Shown: piece by piece, positions 24,410-33,590 of the stretch
How the letters are laid out: every line of letters starts with the position of its first letter
Position numbering within the stretch: the stretch's first letter is position 1
Source: Bradyrhizobium sp.
GTDB taxonomy: Bacteria; Pseudomonadota; Alphaproteobacteria; Rhizobiales; Xanthobacteraceae
Length of the DNA: 43,446 bases
Assembly (NCBI RefSeq): GCF_030654605.1
Contig: NZ_JAURXB010000178.1
Span: forward strand, 1 to 43,446
Reading direction: 5' to 3'
Notes under the pieces: generated by a model
Told to the model about the DNA's origin: nothing
The model's database searches: none
The model's input: only the letters and a program-made list of their open reading frames with translations
Made by a program: the position numbers and the translations under genes

Positions 24410-26200
24410 CTAACCACCCTTGCCGTCTTCTTTTTTCTTGTCCGCGGAGGCCGCCGACGAGGTGTCTTCCGGCAGCCCGTTTTCGATCTTGGCCTCGATC
24501 TTCGGCAGTTCGTCCGGCTCGGGCTTCAGGTCGCGGGCGTGGGCCCACTGGAATTTGGCCTCCAGGGTGCGGCCGACGCGCCAATAGGCGTCGCCGAGAT
24601 GGTCGTTGATGGTCGGATCTTCCGGCTTGAGGTCGATCGCGCGCTCGAGGTTCTTCACCGCGTCCTCGTAATTTCCGATGCGGTAATAGGCCCAGCCGAG
24701 CGAGTCCACGATATAGCCGTCGTCCGGGCGCTGCTCGACGGCGCGCTTGATCATCTTCATGCCCTCGTCGAGATTGATGCCCTGATCGATCCACGAGTAG
24801 CCGAGATAGTTCAGCACGTGGGGCTGCTCGGGTTGCAGCTCCAGCGCCTTGCGCATGTCGGTTTCCGCCTTGCTCCACTGCTTGGAGCGCTCGAAGCAGA
24901 TGCCGCGGTAATAATAGGTCACCCAGGCGCCCTTCTCGGCGCTGGCCGGCATCACATCGATGGCATTGCTGTAGGTCTGCGCGCAGTCGGCAAAGCGCTT
25001 GCGGCCGCGCTCGATATTGCCGAGCGCCATGATGGCTTCGATATCCTTGGGATCTTCCGCGGTGACGGCCTTCAGGATCTTGATCGCCTCGTCGCTGCGG
25101 TCGGCGGCGTCGAGGTTGGTGGCGAGCTGGATCTGCGCATTGCGCTTCAGCGGCGAGGCGGCCGGCATGCGCTCGTAGACCTTGATCGCCATCGGCGGCT
25201 TCTTCACCGACTCGTAGAGATCGGCCAGCGACAGCAGCGCCAGCGGATGATTGGGCGCGAGATAGAGCGAGAGCTGCAGATAGACCAGCGCGAGGTCCTC
25301 GCCGCCGCGGCGGGTCAGCGTGGCGCCGATACCGTACAGCGCCTCGGCGGCGCCGCTCTGCGGCGTCTCCACCAGCGGCGTCAGCTTCTTGCCGGCCCGG
25401 GTGTCGCGCAGGCCTTCCTGCACCAGGGGATGCCGCGCCAGCTTCTTGTCGAATGCCGCATAGACCGCAGTGGCCGCCGCCGGGTCCTTGCCGCGCGACA
25501 GCCAGCGCGCATAGGCGTCCGCCACCCGCAGCATGGAATCGTCGAGCTTGTAGGCGCGCTCCAGACGGATGCCGGCTTCCTTTTCCTTGCCCGCGAGTTC
25601 CAGGATCATGCCGGAATGCAGGTCCTTGAAGATCGGATACCACTCCGGACCGCTCAGCTTGTCGATATTGGCGACCGCCGTCTTGGTATCGCCGGCGCCG
25701 TAGCTGGCCCAGCCCGACAGCAGCGTCGCCACCAGGTCGGTGATCGGTCCGCGGATCGACTGATTGATGTTGAGCTGCGCGGCGGCGTATTTTTTCTGCT
25801 TCAGGTCGCGCACGCCGACCACGAGGCGGGCGACGCGGTTGGATTTGTCGATCGTCAGAATCCGGTCGGCGAGCTTGACGGCCTCGTCGATATCGCCGTC
25901 CGCCAGCGAAGAGATGAAGGCGCGATCCAGCAGCTCGTTGTTCTTGGGATCGCTGCGCAGCGCCGAGCGGTAGAACGCCGCGGCCGAGGAGGCGTCGCGC
26001 TCCACGCTGGCGTGACGGGCGGCCAGATAGCTGCCGGAGGTGGTCAGCGACTTGAGGTCGCTCTTGGTCGGGAACTGGGCCGCGGTGCCGGTGGGATGAT
26101 CGGGCGTCTGCGCCGACAGCGAGCCGGGCGCCGCCAGCATGGCCAGCGCGGTGACGGCGAGTGCAGCGAGTATCCGGCGATTGAAACGATTGGAAAACAT
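24410..26200 (-). CDS. TPR-repeat exported protein
   Basis: A 596-aa protein with a signal peptide ([21 protein letters not shown], cleaved near SAQ) followed by a chain of tetratricopeptide repeats covering most of its length. Recognisable units include SAAAFYRSALRSDPKNNELL, ADRILTIDKSN, LARHPLVQEG, AIKILKAVTAEDPKDIEAIM, KALELQPEQPHVLNYLGYS, AVEQRPDDGYIVDSLGW and RAIDLKPEDPTINDHLGDA. The tail is Lys/Asp/Glu-rich. Such proteins are periplasmic or membrane scaffolds; similar ones lie next to ispE in Rhizobiales. An upstream ATG at 26278 would add 26 residues before the signal peptide and is rejected. Confidence 0.92.
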   Translation of the reverse strand: MFSNRFNRRILAALAVTALAMLAAPGSLSAQTPDHPTGTAAQFPTKSDLKSLTTSGSYLAARHASVERDASSAAAFYRSALRSDPKNNELLDRAFISSLADGDIDEAVKLADRILTIDKSNRVARLVVGVRDLKQKKYAAAQLNINQSIRGPITDLVATLLSGWASYGAGDTKTAVANIDKLSGPEWYPIFKDLHSGMILELAGKEKEAGIRLERAYKLDDSMLRVADAYARWLSRGKDPAAATAVYAAFDKKLARHPLVQEGLRDTRAGKKLTPLVETPQSGAAEALYGIGATLTRRGGEDLALVYLQLSLYLAPNHPLALLSLADLYESVKKPPMAIKVYERMPAASPLKRNAQIQLATNLDAADRSDEAIKILKAVTAEDPKDIEAIMALGNIERGRKRFADCAQTYSNAIDVMPASAEKGAWVTYYYRGICFERSKQWSKAETDMRKALELQPEQPHVLNYLGYSWIDQGINLDEGMKMIKRAVEQRPDDGYIVDSLGWAYYRIGNYEDAVKNLERAIDLKPEDPTINDHLGDAYWRVGRTLEAKFQWAHARDLKPEPDELPKIEAKIENGLPEDTSSAASADKKKEDGKGG

Positions 26201-26451
26201 CAGGGTTTGCCTAGCTCCAGGGATTTCAAGGATCGTCTCGGATGCGAACCCAGCCGGCGGCATCAAGGCAAGCGACAATGCCGCGTTTGGCGTTGAACCG
26301 CAAGGATACGGGGTGGCGAATCGATTGGCAGGAAGCCCCTGTAATCGCCCTGCAGACCGGCTTCATGGCTAGCTTGGCCTGAAAACGCTTTCAGTGTGGC
26401 GGTATCGTGGCCGGTGGCCGCGCGGCCGGCCGCCGACTCACGCAATCGTGG

Positions 26452-28110
26452 TCACATCGCCTCGTAATTCGGGCCGCCGCCACCCTCCGGCGGAACCCAG
26501 GTGATGTTGCCGTTCGGATCCTTGACGTCGCAGGTTTTGCAATGGACGCAATTCTGGGCGTTGATCTGGAAGCGGGGACCCGACGCCTCCTCGACCCATT
26601 CATAGACCCCGGCCGGGCAATAGCGGTTGGACGGGCCGGCATAGACATCATGCTCGGAGGTTTTCTGCAGGTTCATGTCGGCGACCTTGAGGTGAACCGG
26701 CTGGTCCTCCTCGTGATTGGTATTGGACATGAACACTGACGAAAGCCTGTCGAAGGTGAGCTTGCCGTCCGGCTTCGGCCCCGGGATCGGCGCATGCGCC
26801 TTGGCCGGATCGAGCGTCTTGCGGTCGGGCTTGGCGTGCGACTGGGTGCCGAACAGCGAGAAGCCCAGCGTGTTGCACCACATGTCGATGCCGCCGAGCG
26901 CGACGCCGATGATGGTGCCGAACTTCGACCACAGCGGCTTGACGTTGCGGACCCGGTGCAGGTCCTTGCCGACAGCCGAATCGCGCCAGCTGTTCTCGTA
27001 TTCGACCAGTTCGTCATTGCTGCGGCCGGCGCCGAGCGCAGCCGCGACGTGTTCGGCCGCCTGCATGCCCGTGCCCATCGCATTGTGCACGCCCTTGATG
27101 CGCGGCACATTGACGAATCCCGCGGCGCAGCCGACCAGCGCGCCGCCGGCGAAGGTCAGGCGCGGCACCGACTGGTAGCCGCCCTCGGTGATGGCGCGCG
27201 CGCCGTAGGCCAGCCGCTTGCCGCCTTCGAACAGCGTGCGGATCGCGGGATGGGTCTTGAAGCGCTGGAATTCGTCGAACGGCGACAGATACGGATCGTC
27301 GTAATTGAGATGCACGACGAAGCCGACCGCCACCAGATTGTCGTCATAGTGATAGAGGAACGAGCCGCCGCCGGTCGAATTGTTGAGCGGCCAGCCGAAC
27401 GAATGCTGGATCAGGCCCTTCTGGTGCTTGGCCGGATCGATCTGCCAGACTTCCTTGAGGCCGATGCCGAATTTCGGCGGCTCGCTCTTGGCGTCGAGCG
27501 CGAATTTCGCGATCAGCTGCTTTGTCAGACTGCCGCGGGCGCCCTCGGCGAACAGCGTGTATTTGCCGAGCAGCTCCATGCCGCGGGTGAAGGAATCCTT
27601 CGGCTTGCCGTCCCTGCCGACGCCCATGTCGCCGGTGGCGATGCCGCGCACCGCGCCCTTTTCGTCGTACAGAACTTCCGCCGCGGCAAAGCCCGGATAG
27701 ATCTCGACGCCGAGCGCCTCGGCCTTCTGCGCCAGCCAGCGGCACACCATGCCGAGCGAGCCGACATAGCAGTGATGATTGTTCATCAGCGGCGGCATTG
27801 CGAAGCCCGGCAGCGGGATCGCGGCGCCCGCGGTCATCCAGAAGAACTTGTCGGTCTTGACCTGCGTCTTCAGCGGACAATCGGCATCCTCGCGCCAGTC
27901 CGGAACCAGTTTGTCGAGCGACACCGGATCGATCACCGCGCCGGACAGAATATGCGCGCCGACCTCGGAACCCTTCTCCACCACCACGATGGTGAGATCG
28001 GCGTTGAGCTGCTTCAGCCGGATCGCGGCGGCCAGCCCGGACGGCCCGGCGCCGACGATCACGACGTCGAATTCCATGGATTCGCGCGGCGGTAATTCTT
28101 CGGTGCTCAT
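26452..28110 (-). CDS. etfQO: Electron transfer flavoprotein-ubiquinone oxidoreductase
   Basis: It passes electrons from ETF, reduced by acyl-CoA and amino-acid dehydrogenases, to ubiquinone at the inner membrane. The 552-aa chain opens with the FAD-binding VVIVGAGPSGLAAAIRL (16-32; GxGxxG at 20-25). The middle has the quinone-binding region (GVEIYPGFAAAEVLYDEKG, MELLGKYTLFAEGARGSLT), and the C-terminal 4Fe-4S domain contains YCPAGVYEW and QNCVHCKTCDVKDPNGN. All four cluster cysteines are present. It stands as a single-gene unit on the minus strand, divergent from the uracil-DNA glycosylase. etfAB is not in the window. Confidence 0.96.
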   Translation of the reverse strand: MSTEELPPRESMEFDVVIVGAGPSGLAAAIRLKQLNADLTIVVVEKGSEVGAHILSGAVIDPVSLDKLVPDWREDADCPLKTQVKTDKFFWMTAGAAIPLPGFAMPPLMNNHHCYVGSLGMVCRWLAQKAEALGVEIYPGFAAAEVLYDEKGAVRGIATGDMGVGRDGKPKDSFTRGMELLGKYTLFAEGARGSLTKQLIAKFALDAKSEPPKFGIGLKEVWQIDPAKHQKGLIQHSFGWPLNNSTGGGSFLYHYDDNLVAVGFVVHLNYDDPYLSPFDEFQRFKTHPAIRTLFEGGKRLAYGARAITEGGYQSVPRLTFAGGALVGCAAGFVNVPRIKGVHNAMGTGMQAAEHVAAALGAGRSNDELVEYENSWRDSAVGKDLHRVRNVKPLWSKFGTIIGVALGGIDMWCNTLGFSLFGTQSHAKPDRKTLDPAKAHAPIPGPKPDGKLTFDRLSSVFMSNTNHEEDQPVHLKVADMNLQKTSEHDVYAGPSNRYCPAGVYEWVEEASGPRFQINAQNCVHCKTCDVKDPNGNITWVPPEGGGGPNYEAM

Positions 28111-28174
28111 GATCTGGTCCCGGCCGGTTGAGAACGCCTCTAAACGCCCCCGTTGTTTCCGATTTTTGAGCGGA

Positions 28175-28189
28175 GAACAACCACCGAAA
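28175..28189. promoter_or_regulatory. Imperfect LexA-type box upstream of the UDG gene
   Basis: GAAC-AACCACC-GAAA departs from the alphaproteobacterial SOS consensus GAAC-N7-GAAC at one base. It ends 41 bp before the glycosylase start. With one mismatch it could be chance. Confidence 0.25.
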
Positions 28190-28229
28190 TGCGTTTCGCA
28201 ACGGCACGAGACAGCCTAGATTAGCCCGG

Positions 28230-29081
28230 ATGTCGCAGACAACAGCCATGACGCCCGAGAGCCCCCCTACCGTTCAGCAATTGCTCGCCTTTTACCTGGA
28301 GTCCGGGGTCGACTGCGCGCTGTCGGACGAGCCGGTCAACCGGCTGTCCGACCCCGACCTGATGCCGGCCGCCCGCGAAGCGGCGCCGGCCCAGCCGGCG
28401 GTCAGGTCCCTGCCGGCCGCGGCCGCCACGACCCCCGCCCCGCGCGCCGAGCCGGCGGCGCCGGAGGCCGCGATCCGGTCGGCGCGGGAAGCCGCGCGCA
28501 CCGCGCCGTCGCTGGAAGCCTTGCGGGCGCTGATGGAGACGTTCGACGGCTGCGCGCTGAAATCCACCGCGACGCGGCTGGTGTTCGCCGACGGCAACCC
28601 GTCGGCGCGCATCATGTTCGTCGGCGAGGCGCCCGGCCGCGAGGAAGACCTCGAGGGCCTGCCCTTCGTCGGCCGTTCCGGCAAATTGCTGGACCGCATG
28701 ATGGCGGCGATCGGGCTCGACCGCTCCAGCGCCTACATCGCCAATGTGATTCCCTGGCGCCCGCCCGGCAACCGCACGCCGACGCCGCAGGAAACGCAAA
28801 TCTGCCTGCCGTTCATCCAGCGCCAGATCGAGTTGGTCAATCCGGACGTGCTGGTGACGCTCGGCAATCCCTCCACGCAAACCCTGCTGTCGACCCGCGA
28901 GGGCATCATGAAAACCCGCGGACGCTGGTTCGACTACGACACCGGCACGCGCAAGATCCGCGCGCTCGCGACGTTCCATCCGGCCTATCTGCTGCGTTCA
29001 CCGTCCTACAAGAAGATGGCGTGGCTGGATCTGCGCGCGATCGCGAAGGCGCTGGAGCAGGCCAAGCCGCAGTCATCCTGA
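28230..29081 (+). CDS. Uracil-DNA glycosylase, family 4-like, two cluster cysteines absent
   Basis: It removes uracil (and possibly other damaged bases) from DNA. The 283-aa protein has a variable Ala/Pro-rich N-terminal 95 residues and then the UDG fold. Motif A is VGEAPGREEDLEGLPFVGRS (131-150), and the uracil-stacking/leucine region includes FHPAYLLRSP with H250. Family 4 enzymes bind a 4Fe-4S cluster through four cysteines. Here C108 and C192 remain, but K111 and W176 (IPWRPPGNRTP) stand in the other two places, so the cluster is probably lost. I recall a Bradyrhizobium UDG class lacking the cluster and having broad specificity, which this may represent. An imperfect LexA-type box lies upstream. 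Confidence 0.9.
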   Translation: MSQTTAMTPESPPTVQQLLAFYLESGVDCALSDEPVNRLSDPDLMPAAREAAPAQPAVRSLPAAAATTPAPRAEPAAPEAAIRSAREAARTAPSLEALRALMETFDGCALKSTATRLVFADGNPSARIMFVGEAPGREEDLEGLPFVGRSGKLLDRMMAAIGLDRSSAYIANVIPWRPPGNRTPTPQETQICLPFIQRQIELVNPDVLVTLGNPSTQTLLSTREGIMKTRGRWFDYDTGTRKIRALATFHPAYLLRSPSYKKMAWLDLRAIAKALEQAKPQSS

Positions 29082-29212
29082 GGGGTGACAGCCGTCCGAA
29101 CTGCACTTTTGAGTTGCATGGAACCTGGAAAACCCCGACTATTCCTGATGGTTCAGGAGTCATCTGTGAAATCCCGGCTGGAGAATCCGGGATAAGGGAT
29201 TCAGGTGCAACT

Positions 29213-31675
29213 ATGAAAGCGACGAACCAGCACAAGATCCTCCTCGCGCTTGCCGCCGCTGCCGCGCTGGCGACGGGCGCCAGCACCATGGCCGCCGCGA
29301 AGGACTGGAGCAACGGCACCGGCGGCAACTGGAACGAGAATCGCAACTGGGACGGCGTCGTGAAATTCCGCCAGGGAGATTCAGCAAAATTTCCCGCGTC
29401 CAGTTCCAGCCCCTCGGTCTCTGTGGTGAATTTTGACCTGGCGCCTGGCACGGACGTGAACGGAATCGCGTTCGCCGGCGGCAGTTGGAAGATCCAGGGC
29501 AACACGATGGACCTGGGCGGGGGCATCACCAGCGCGGGAAACAACGAGGTGAGTTGCCTGATCCAGATTTTCCCTGGTGTCGTGTTCAGTTCATCCTCCG
29601 GGCAGCTCAGACTGGCCAATATCTCGCTGTTGGGGCGGACGGCGACGTTCTCGGTGAACACTGGGGCGAAAATCGCCTCCGCCGTCATCTCAGGCCCCGG
29701 CACCACCTCCAAAATCGTAAAGACTGGCGGAGGCTCGCTCGTCATGAATGGCGCCAGCACCTACCAAGGCACGACAACGGTGCAGGCTGGCGTTCTCGAA
29801 GGCGTTGGCACCGTGCCCAACGTCGTGCTGGCGGGCGGCACGATGTCGCCGGGTGACTCAAACAGCGCGTTCGGCACGATGACGGTCACTGGCCTGACGG
29901 CTACCAGTGCCTCGGTGCTGAAGTTCAATGTCGGCGCCAACCAGAGCGGTCAACTCACCGGACAGGACCAGCTGGTGCTCACGGGTGCGGCAAATCTCGA
30001 TGGCATCACGCTGGATACGGACTACTCCCGTCCGATCGGCGCCGCCGATTTCGTGAAACGCGAGATCATCCTCATTTCCAAGACCAGCCCCGGTTTCGTG
30101 TCGGGTACCTTCGCAGGACTGCCCGAAGGCGGCCTGGTGTCGTTTGATGCGGTGGCGATGGAAATCAGTTATCGCGGTGGCGTGGGGGGCAACGATGTGG
30201 TGCTGCGCCCGCGCACCCAGCCCGCCACGCTGACTTGGAAGCTTTCGAACTCCAGCCTCTGGTCGGACAGCGCGTCATGGACCGGCGGCGGGCCGGTGGA
30301 GCCGGCGGCGGGCGATCGTCTCGTTTTCCCCGACCTGACTGGCCTGGAGCACCATCCCAATGCCACGAACGATCTGACCAACGCCGTGATCGATACAATC
30401 ACGATCAACAGCAACAGCTACGCGATCGGCGGCGGCTCGTTCCGGCTGAAAACGGGCATCACACAGAACGATTTTACGCCGAACAACACCGTCAACAGGA
30501 CCAATACCGTCGCCGGAGTGACTGCCGACAACGCGATCTTCATCCGGAACAACAACAACAACGCCACAGGCATGCTGCTGGTCGCCCTCGGGATCAACGC
30601 CAACAACAGAGCCGTGACGGTGGATGGCAACGGCGTTACCGCCACCCGGATCAGTTTGCAGCCCGGCGGCGGCAACCTGATCAAGAGCGGCAGCATCCTG
30701 CTCGACCTGTTCGACTCGCAACAGTTCACGGGATCGATCACGGTCAACGAAGGACGGATGCGGCTGTTCGGCAATCTGGGAACTGCGGCCGCGGGAACGA
30801 CCATCAACGGCGCCGGCACGCTCGAGATCGTGGCCACCGCTGGCGCCGCGAGCCCGTCGGGTCTGGGCGGCATCGTCCCGGAACCGATTACGCTCAACGG
30901 CGGCACGTTGTCCACGGTCGGAGGGTTCTTCGTGACCTTCACCGGTCCGATCACGACCACGTCGCCCACCAGCGCCTTGCAGGCCTCCTTCGCCCCTTCC
31001 GACAACATCGCCGAACAAGCGGTGCAGATCGACACCTCGATCACCGGCTCCGGGGGTCTGCGCCTGATCAACGGCGCCGCGCGGTTTCTCCAGCCGACCA
31101 CGTTCACCAACCCGATGCTCGTCCAGAACGGTTACGCCATCTTCCTGAGTACGCACACCAGTTCGCCCATCATCGGCGGCACCGATCCAGGCGTGGAGAC
31201 GAACTCAGGACCCTTCGTCATGGGCACGGGCACTGTGGGCGCGGTGACCATCGACAACGGGGCCCGGCTCGATCCAGGTCCCCTGCTCCGCACCGTCGGC
31301 ACGCTCACCATGAACGGCGCGCTGACATTCGGCACCGGCGGCAACTACTTCGCCACCGTGGACACCAGCTCTGCGGACCAGGCCGCCGTCACCGGATCCG
31401 TCACGGTGGGCGGACGCCTCGTCCCCATCACGGCCGCCGGCTTTGCCGCAGCGCTCAATACCACCTTCGTCATCATCGACAATGACGGCGCCGATCCTGT
31501 GATCGGGAAATTCAGCGGCACCGACGGCTCTACGACGACGACCGCTCAAGTGACCCTTAACGAAGGGGCGCTGGTCCGCGGCCTCAATCCTGATCAGGCA
31601 TCCCAGCCCGTCTTCAGCATCAGCTACGTCGGCGGCACGGGCAACGATGTCACGCTCACGCTCGTGAGCAACTGA
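29213..31675 (+). CDS. Exported protein with PATR (autotransporter-like) repeats, no barrel
   Basis: An 820-aa secreted protein. The start at 29213 has AGGTG 5-10 nt upstream and a signal peptide (MKATNQHKILLALAAAAALA, cleaved near MAAA-KDW). The body is a beta-helix-like succession: SNGTGGNWNENRNWDG, then GGGSLVMNGASTYQGTTT with VQAGVLEGVGT, a typical autotransporter-associated (PATR) repeat, and further units TLTWKLSNSSLWSDSASW, GSITVNEGRMRLFGNL and ISYVGGTGNDVTLTLVSN near the end. No C-terminal beta-barrel, PEP-CTERM motif or sorting signal follows, so its secretion route beyond the periplasm is unclear. Such proteins are plentiful in Verrucomicrobia and Planctomycetes. Asn/Thr-rich text (AACAACAACAAC) differs from neighbours, suggesting transfer. 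Function unknown. Confidence 0.85.
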   Translation: MKATNQHKILLALAAAAALATGASTMAAAKDWSNGTGGNWNENRNWDGVVKFRQGDSAKFPASSSSPSVSVVNFDLAPGTDVNGIAFAGGSWKIQGNTMDLGGGITSAGNNEVSCLIQIFPGVVFSSSSGQLRLANISLLGRTATFSVNTGAKIASAVISGPGTTSKIVKTGGGSLVMNGASTYQGTTTVQAGVLEGVGTVPNVVLAGGTMSPGDSNSAFGTMTVTGLTATSASVLKFNVGANQSGQLTGQDQLVLTGAANLDGITLDTDYSRPIGAADFVKREIILISKTSPGFVSGTFAGLPEGGLVSFDAVAMEISYRGGVGGNDVVLRPRTQPATLTWKLSNSSLWSDSASWTGGGPVEPAAGDRLVFPDLTGLEHHPNATNDLTNAVIDTITINSNSYAIGGGSFRLKTGITQNDFTPNNTVNRTNTVAGVTADNAIFIRNNNNNATGMLLVALGINANNRAVTVDGNGVTATRISLQPGGGNLIKSGSILLDLFDSQQFTGSITVNEGRMRLFGNLGTAAAGTTINGAGTLEIVATAGAASPSGLGGIVPEPITLNGGTLSTVGGFFVTFTGPITTTSPTSALQASFAPSDNIAEQAVQIDTSITGSGGLRLINGAARFLQPTTFTNPMLVQNGYAIFLSTHTSSPIIGGTDPGVETNSGPFVMGTGTVGAVTIDNGARLDPGPLLRTVGTLTMNGALTFGTGGNYFATVDTSSADQAAVTGSVTVGGRLVPITAAGFAAALNTTFVIIDNDGADPVIGKFSGTDGSTTTTAQVTLNEGALVRGLNPDQASQPVFSISYVGGTGNDVTLTLVSN

Positions 31676-31699
31676 GGCCGCAGGTGTGATTAAGGGCGT

Positions 31700-31797
31700 C
31701 CGTCTCGAAGGATGGGAGATACGGGCTCTCATGGGTCGAGACGGCGCAATCGGACAGCGCAAGCGCGCTGCCGGGAGAGCGCCTCCTTACCATGAGG
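31700..31797. repeat. Intergenic repeat, family S (decayed copy)
   Basis: It contains CCGTCTCGAAGGATGGGAGA, CGGACAGCGCAAGCGCGCTG and CCTTACCATGAGGA, all shared with the copy at 23311-23446, but the two ends are not clean inverted repeats. It lies immediately after the PATR gene, at the possible junction with older DNA. Confidence 0.65.
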
Positions 31798-31812
31798 ACA
31801 CTGGCTGGAGCG

Positions 31813-33321
31813 CTACGACCCCTTCGGCCGCACGATGGCCCAGCCGATCCGCAGCAGCGGCTGGCGGCCGGTGATCAGCCATTCGAACGCGCGCGGCACT
31901 TCCGGCACCAGGCCGGGAAACCGCTGCGCCAGTTCGGGCGGCGGGGTGCCTGAGGTGTCGGAGGCGCGCCAGACCACGACGCCGCCGGTTTCGTTGAATT
32001 TTGCCGGCGTCAGCCACGGCGTGCGCTGAGGCGCCGCGTCGAGCAACAGATGCGGACGCGACTTGTCCAGCGAGATCAGCTTCGCCAGTTGCGGGTCGCC
32101 GGCCACCGACCGCAGCCGCTGATTGGTGCGCCGCTCGAAACTGTCGGCGAAGAAATGCGCGATGGCGCGCCCGGGCATGGAAGTCGAGACCTCGGCGCTG
32201 CCGGTCCACGGCAGGAACAGCGTCACCGCGATGGTCGCCACCGCGGGCGCGATGACGATGAGCGCCCAGACCGAGCGCAGCATGCGCTGCCGCCGCAGCT
32301 GGATCAGATCGCCGTACACGACGATCGCGGCCAGTCCCGACATCAGCAGTGCGACGCCGGCGCCGCCGACGACGCGGTCGAGATCGAACAGGCCCGCGAT
32401 CAGGCTTCCGGCCAGCGCGGGCGCGATGGCGAAGAAATAGACGAAATCCCGCGCCAGCGGATCGACCGGCGGCCGAAAGATGATCGGCGCCTCCTCGGGG
32501 TTGCGCGCAAACCAGCCGGAGTTGAACGCCGCCAGCAGCGGGATTCCGAAAACCGCCAGCAGCAGCCCGCCGAGCAAAGTCGCCCAGTGCAGCGCCCTGC
32601 CCTTGAGATCCGCGATACCGGGCCATGACGGCAACGCCAGCATGTCGGCGCGGATCAGCCAGATCATATAGGGCAGCACCAGCACGACGATCACGAGCAG
32701 CGCGAACAACGGATCGAACGATTTCAGCATGCGCCGCCCGCGCCTTGTCGCGAGTGCAAAGCCCGCGATCAGGAGCAACAGGCCTGTCGCGGCGGAGGTG
32801 GTCAGCAGCAACAGCCCGGCTTCGATCGACCAGGCGAACCAGGCATTGCGCCGGTTCTGGCCGATCAACTGCCAGGAATGCAGCAGCAGCAGCGCCCATA
32901 GCGGGCGCGCCAGCACCAGCGGGCCGAAATCGACGCCGGGCGAACTGAAGGCCGTGACCGTCAGCGTCAGCAGCACCGCGAGCACCGCCTGTTGTCCGCC
33001 GACAATGGCGCGCGCCAGCAGAAACAGCGTCCAGAAGGTCGTGATCGCGCAGAGCTGCGCCAGCAGGTAGACGCCGAACATGTGGTTGCCGGCGGCGCGG
33101 AACGCGATATCGGCCAGCCAGAACGCCAGCGGCGGCCCGAGATCGGTGCCGACGCGATACTCGCGGCCGAACGCCAGCACCGTGGCGAGGTCGTCGGGCG
33201 GGCTTCGATAGAGCAGCAGCGGCAGGATCAGCCATATCGCGGCCTGCGCCAGCACCACCAGCAAGACGATCAGCCGCGGCCGGGCGCGGATCAGTTCGAT
33301 AATCAGGGAGGTGAAACGCAT
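31813..33321 (-). CDS. Membrane glycosyltransferase, GT39/ArnT-like
   Basis: A 502-aa polytopic protein with about 10-12 membrane helices in the first 370 residues and a soluble C-terminal domain. The first loop after TM1 carries the acidic pair in YRSPPDDLATVLAFGREYRV, and GTDLGPPLAFWLADIAFRAAGN follows, matching dolichyl-phosphate-mannose or aminoarabinose transferases of the GT39/GT83 group. These use polyprenyl-phosphate sugars to modify lipids or proteins from the periplasmic side. The sugar and acceptor are unknown. The gene is single, minus strand, convergent with the PATR gene. Confidence 0.85.
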   Translation of the reverse strand: MRFTSLIIELIRARPRLIVLLVVLAQAAIWLILPLLLYRSPPDDLATVLAFGREYRVGTDLGPPLAFWLADIAFRAAGNHMFGVYLLAQLCAITTFWTLFLLARAIVGGQQAVLAVLLTLTVTAFSSPGVDFGPLVLARPLWALLLLHSWQLIGQNRRNAWFAWSIEAGLLLLTTSAATGLLLLIAGFALATRRGRRMLKSFDPLFALLVIVVLVLPYMIWLIRADMLALPSWPGIADLKGRALHWATLLGGLLLAVFGIPLLAAFNSGWFARNPEEAPIIFRPPVDPLARDFVYFFAIAPALAGSLIAGLFDLDRVVGGAGVALLMSGLAAIVVYGDLIQLRRQRMLRSVWALIVIAPAVATIAVTLFLPWTGSAEVSTSMPGRAIAHFFADSFERRTNQRLRSVAGDPQLAKLISLDKSRPHLLLDAAPQRTPWLTPAKFNETGGVVVWRASDTSGTPPPELAQRFPGLVPEVPRAFEWLITGRQPLLRIGWAIVRPKGS

Positions 33322-33449
33322 GAAACGTCCGAAATGCCCGCCCCGGCCCGATCCGCCGGCCCATTCGATCCCGAACGTTTGATAGAGCGCGTCAGCCGCC
33401 GAGGCAACTGGCGCTCGTACCGATCATGTCAAATCGGCGAGTCGCTTGC

Positions 33450-33564
33450 AGCCCATGCTTCGAGACGCTCGCGCCGCACGCACCTCAGCATGAGGTTGTT
33501 GTGTTTCAGCAAGTTAACCTCATGCTGAGGAGCGGCCTCTTGGCCGCGTCTCGAAGCATGGGCA
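33450..33564. repeat. Intergenic repeat, family S (copy 3)
   Basis: The outer arms AGCCCATGCTTCGAGACG and CGTCTCGAAGCATGGGC are perfect complements, and the inner arms ACCTCAGCATGAGGTT and AACCTCATGCTGAGG pair with each other. It separates rnhB from the GT39-like gene. Confidence 0.85.
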
Positions 33565-33590
33565 GCAACCCCGATTGTCCGATTCGAGGT

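Noticed and set aside
30235..31485. 416-aa frame in another phase of the PATR gene, and antisense frames of 230-293 aa
   Set aside because: GC-rich repetitive coding sequence gives long open frames in other phases; they have His/Arg/Asp-rich nonsense composition and no start signals.
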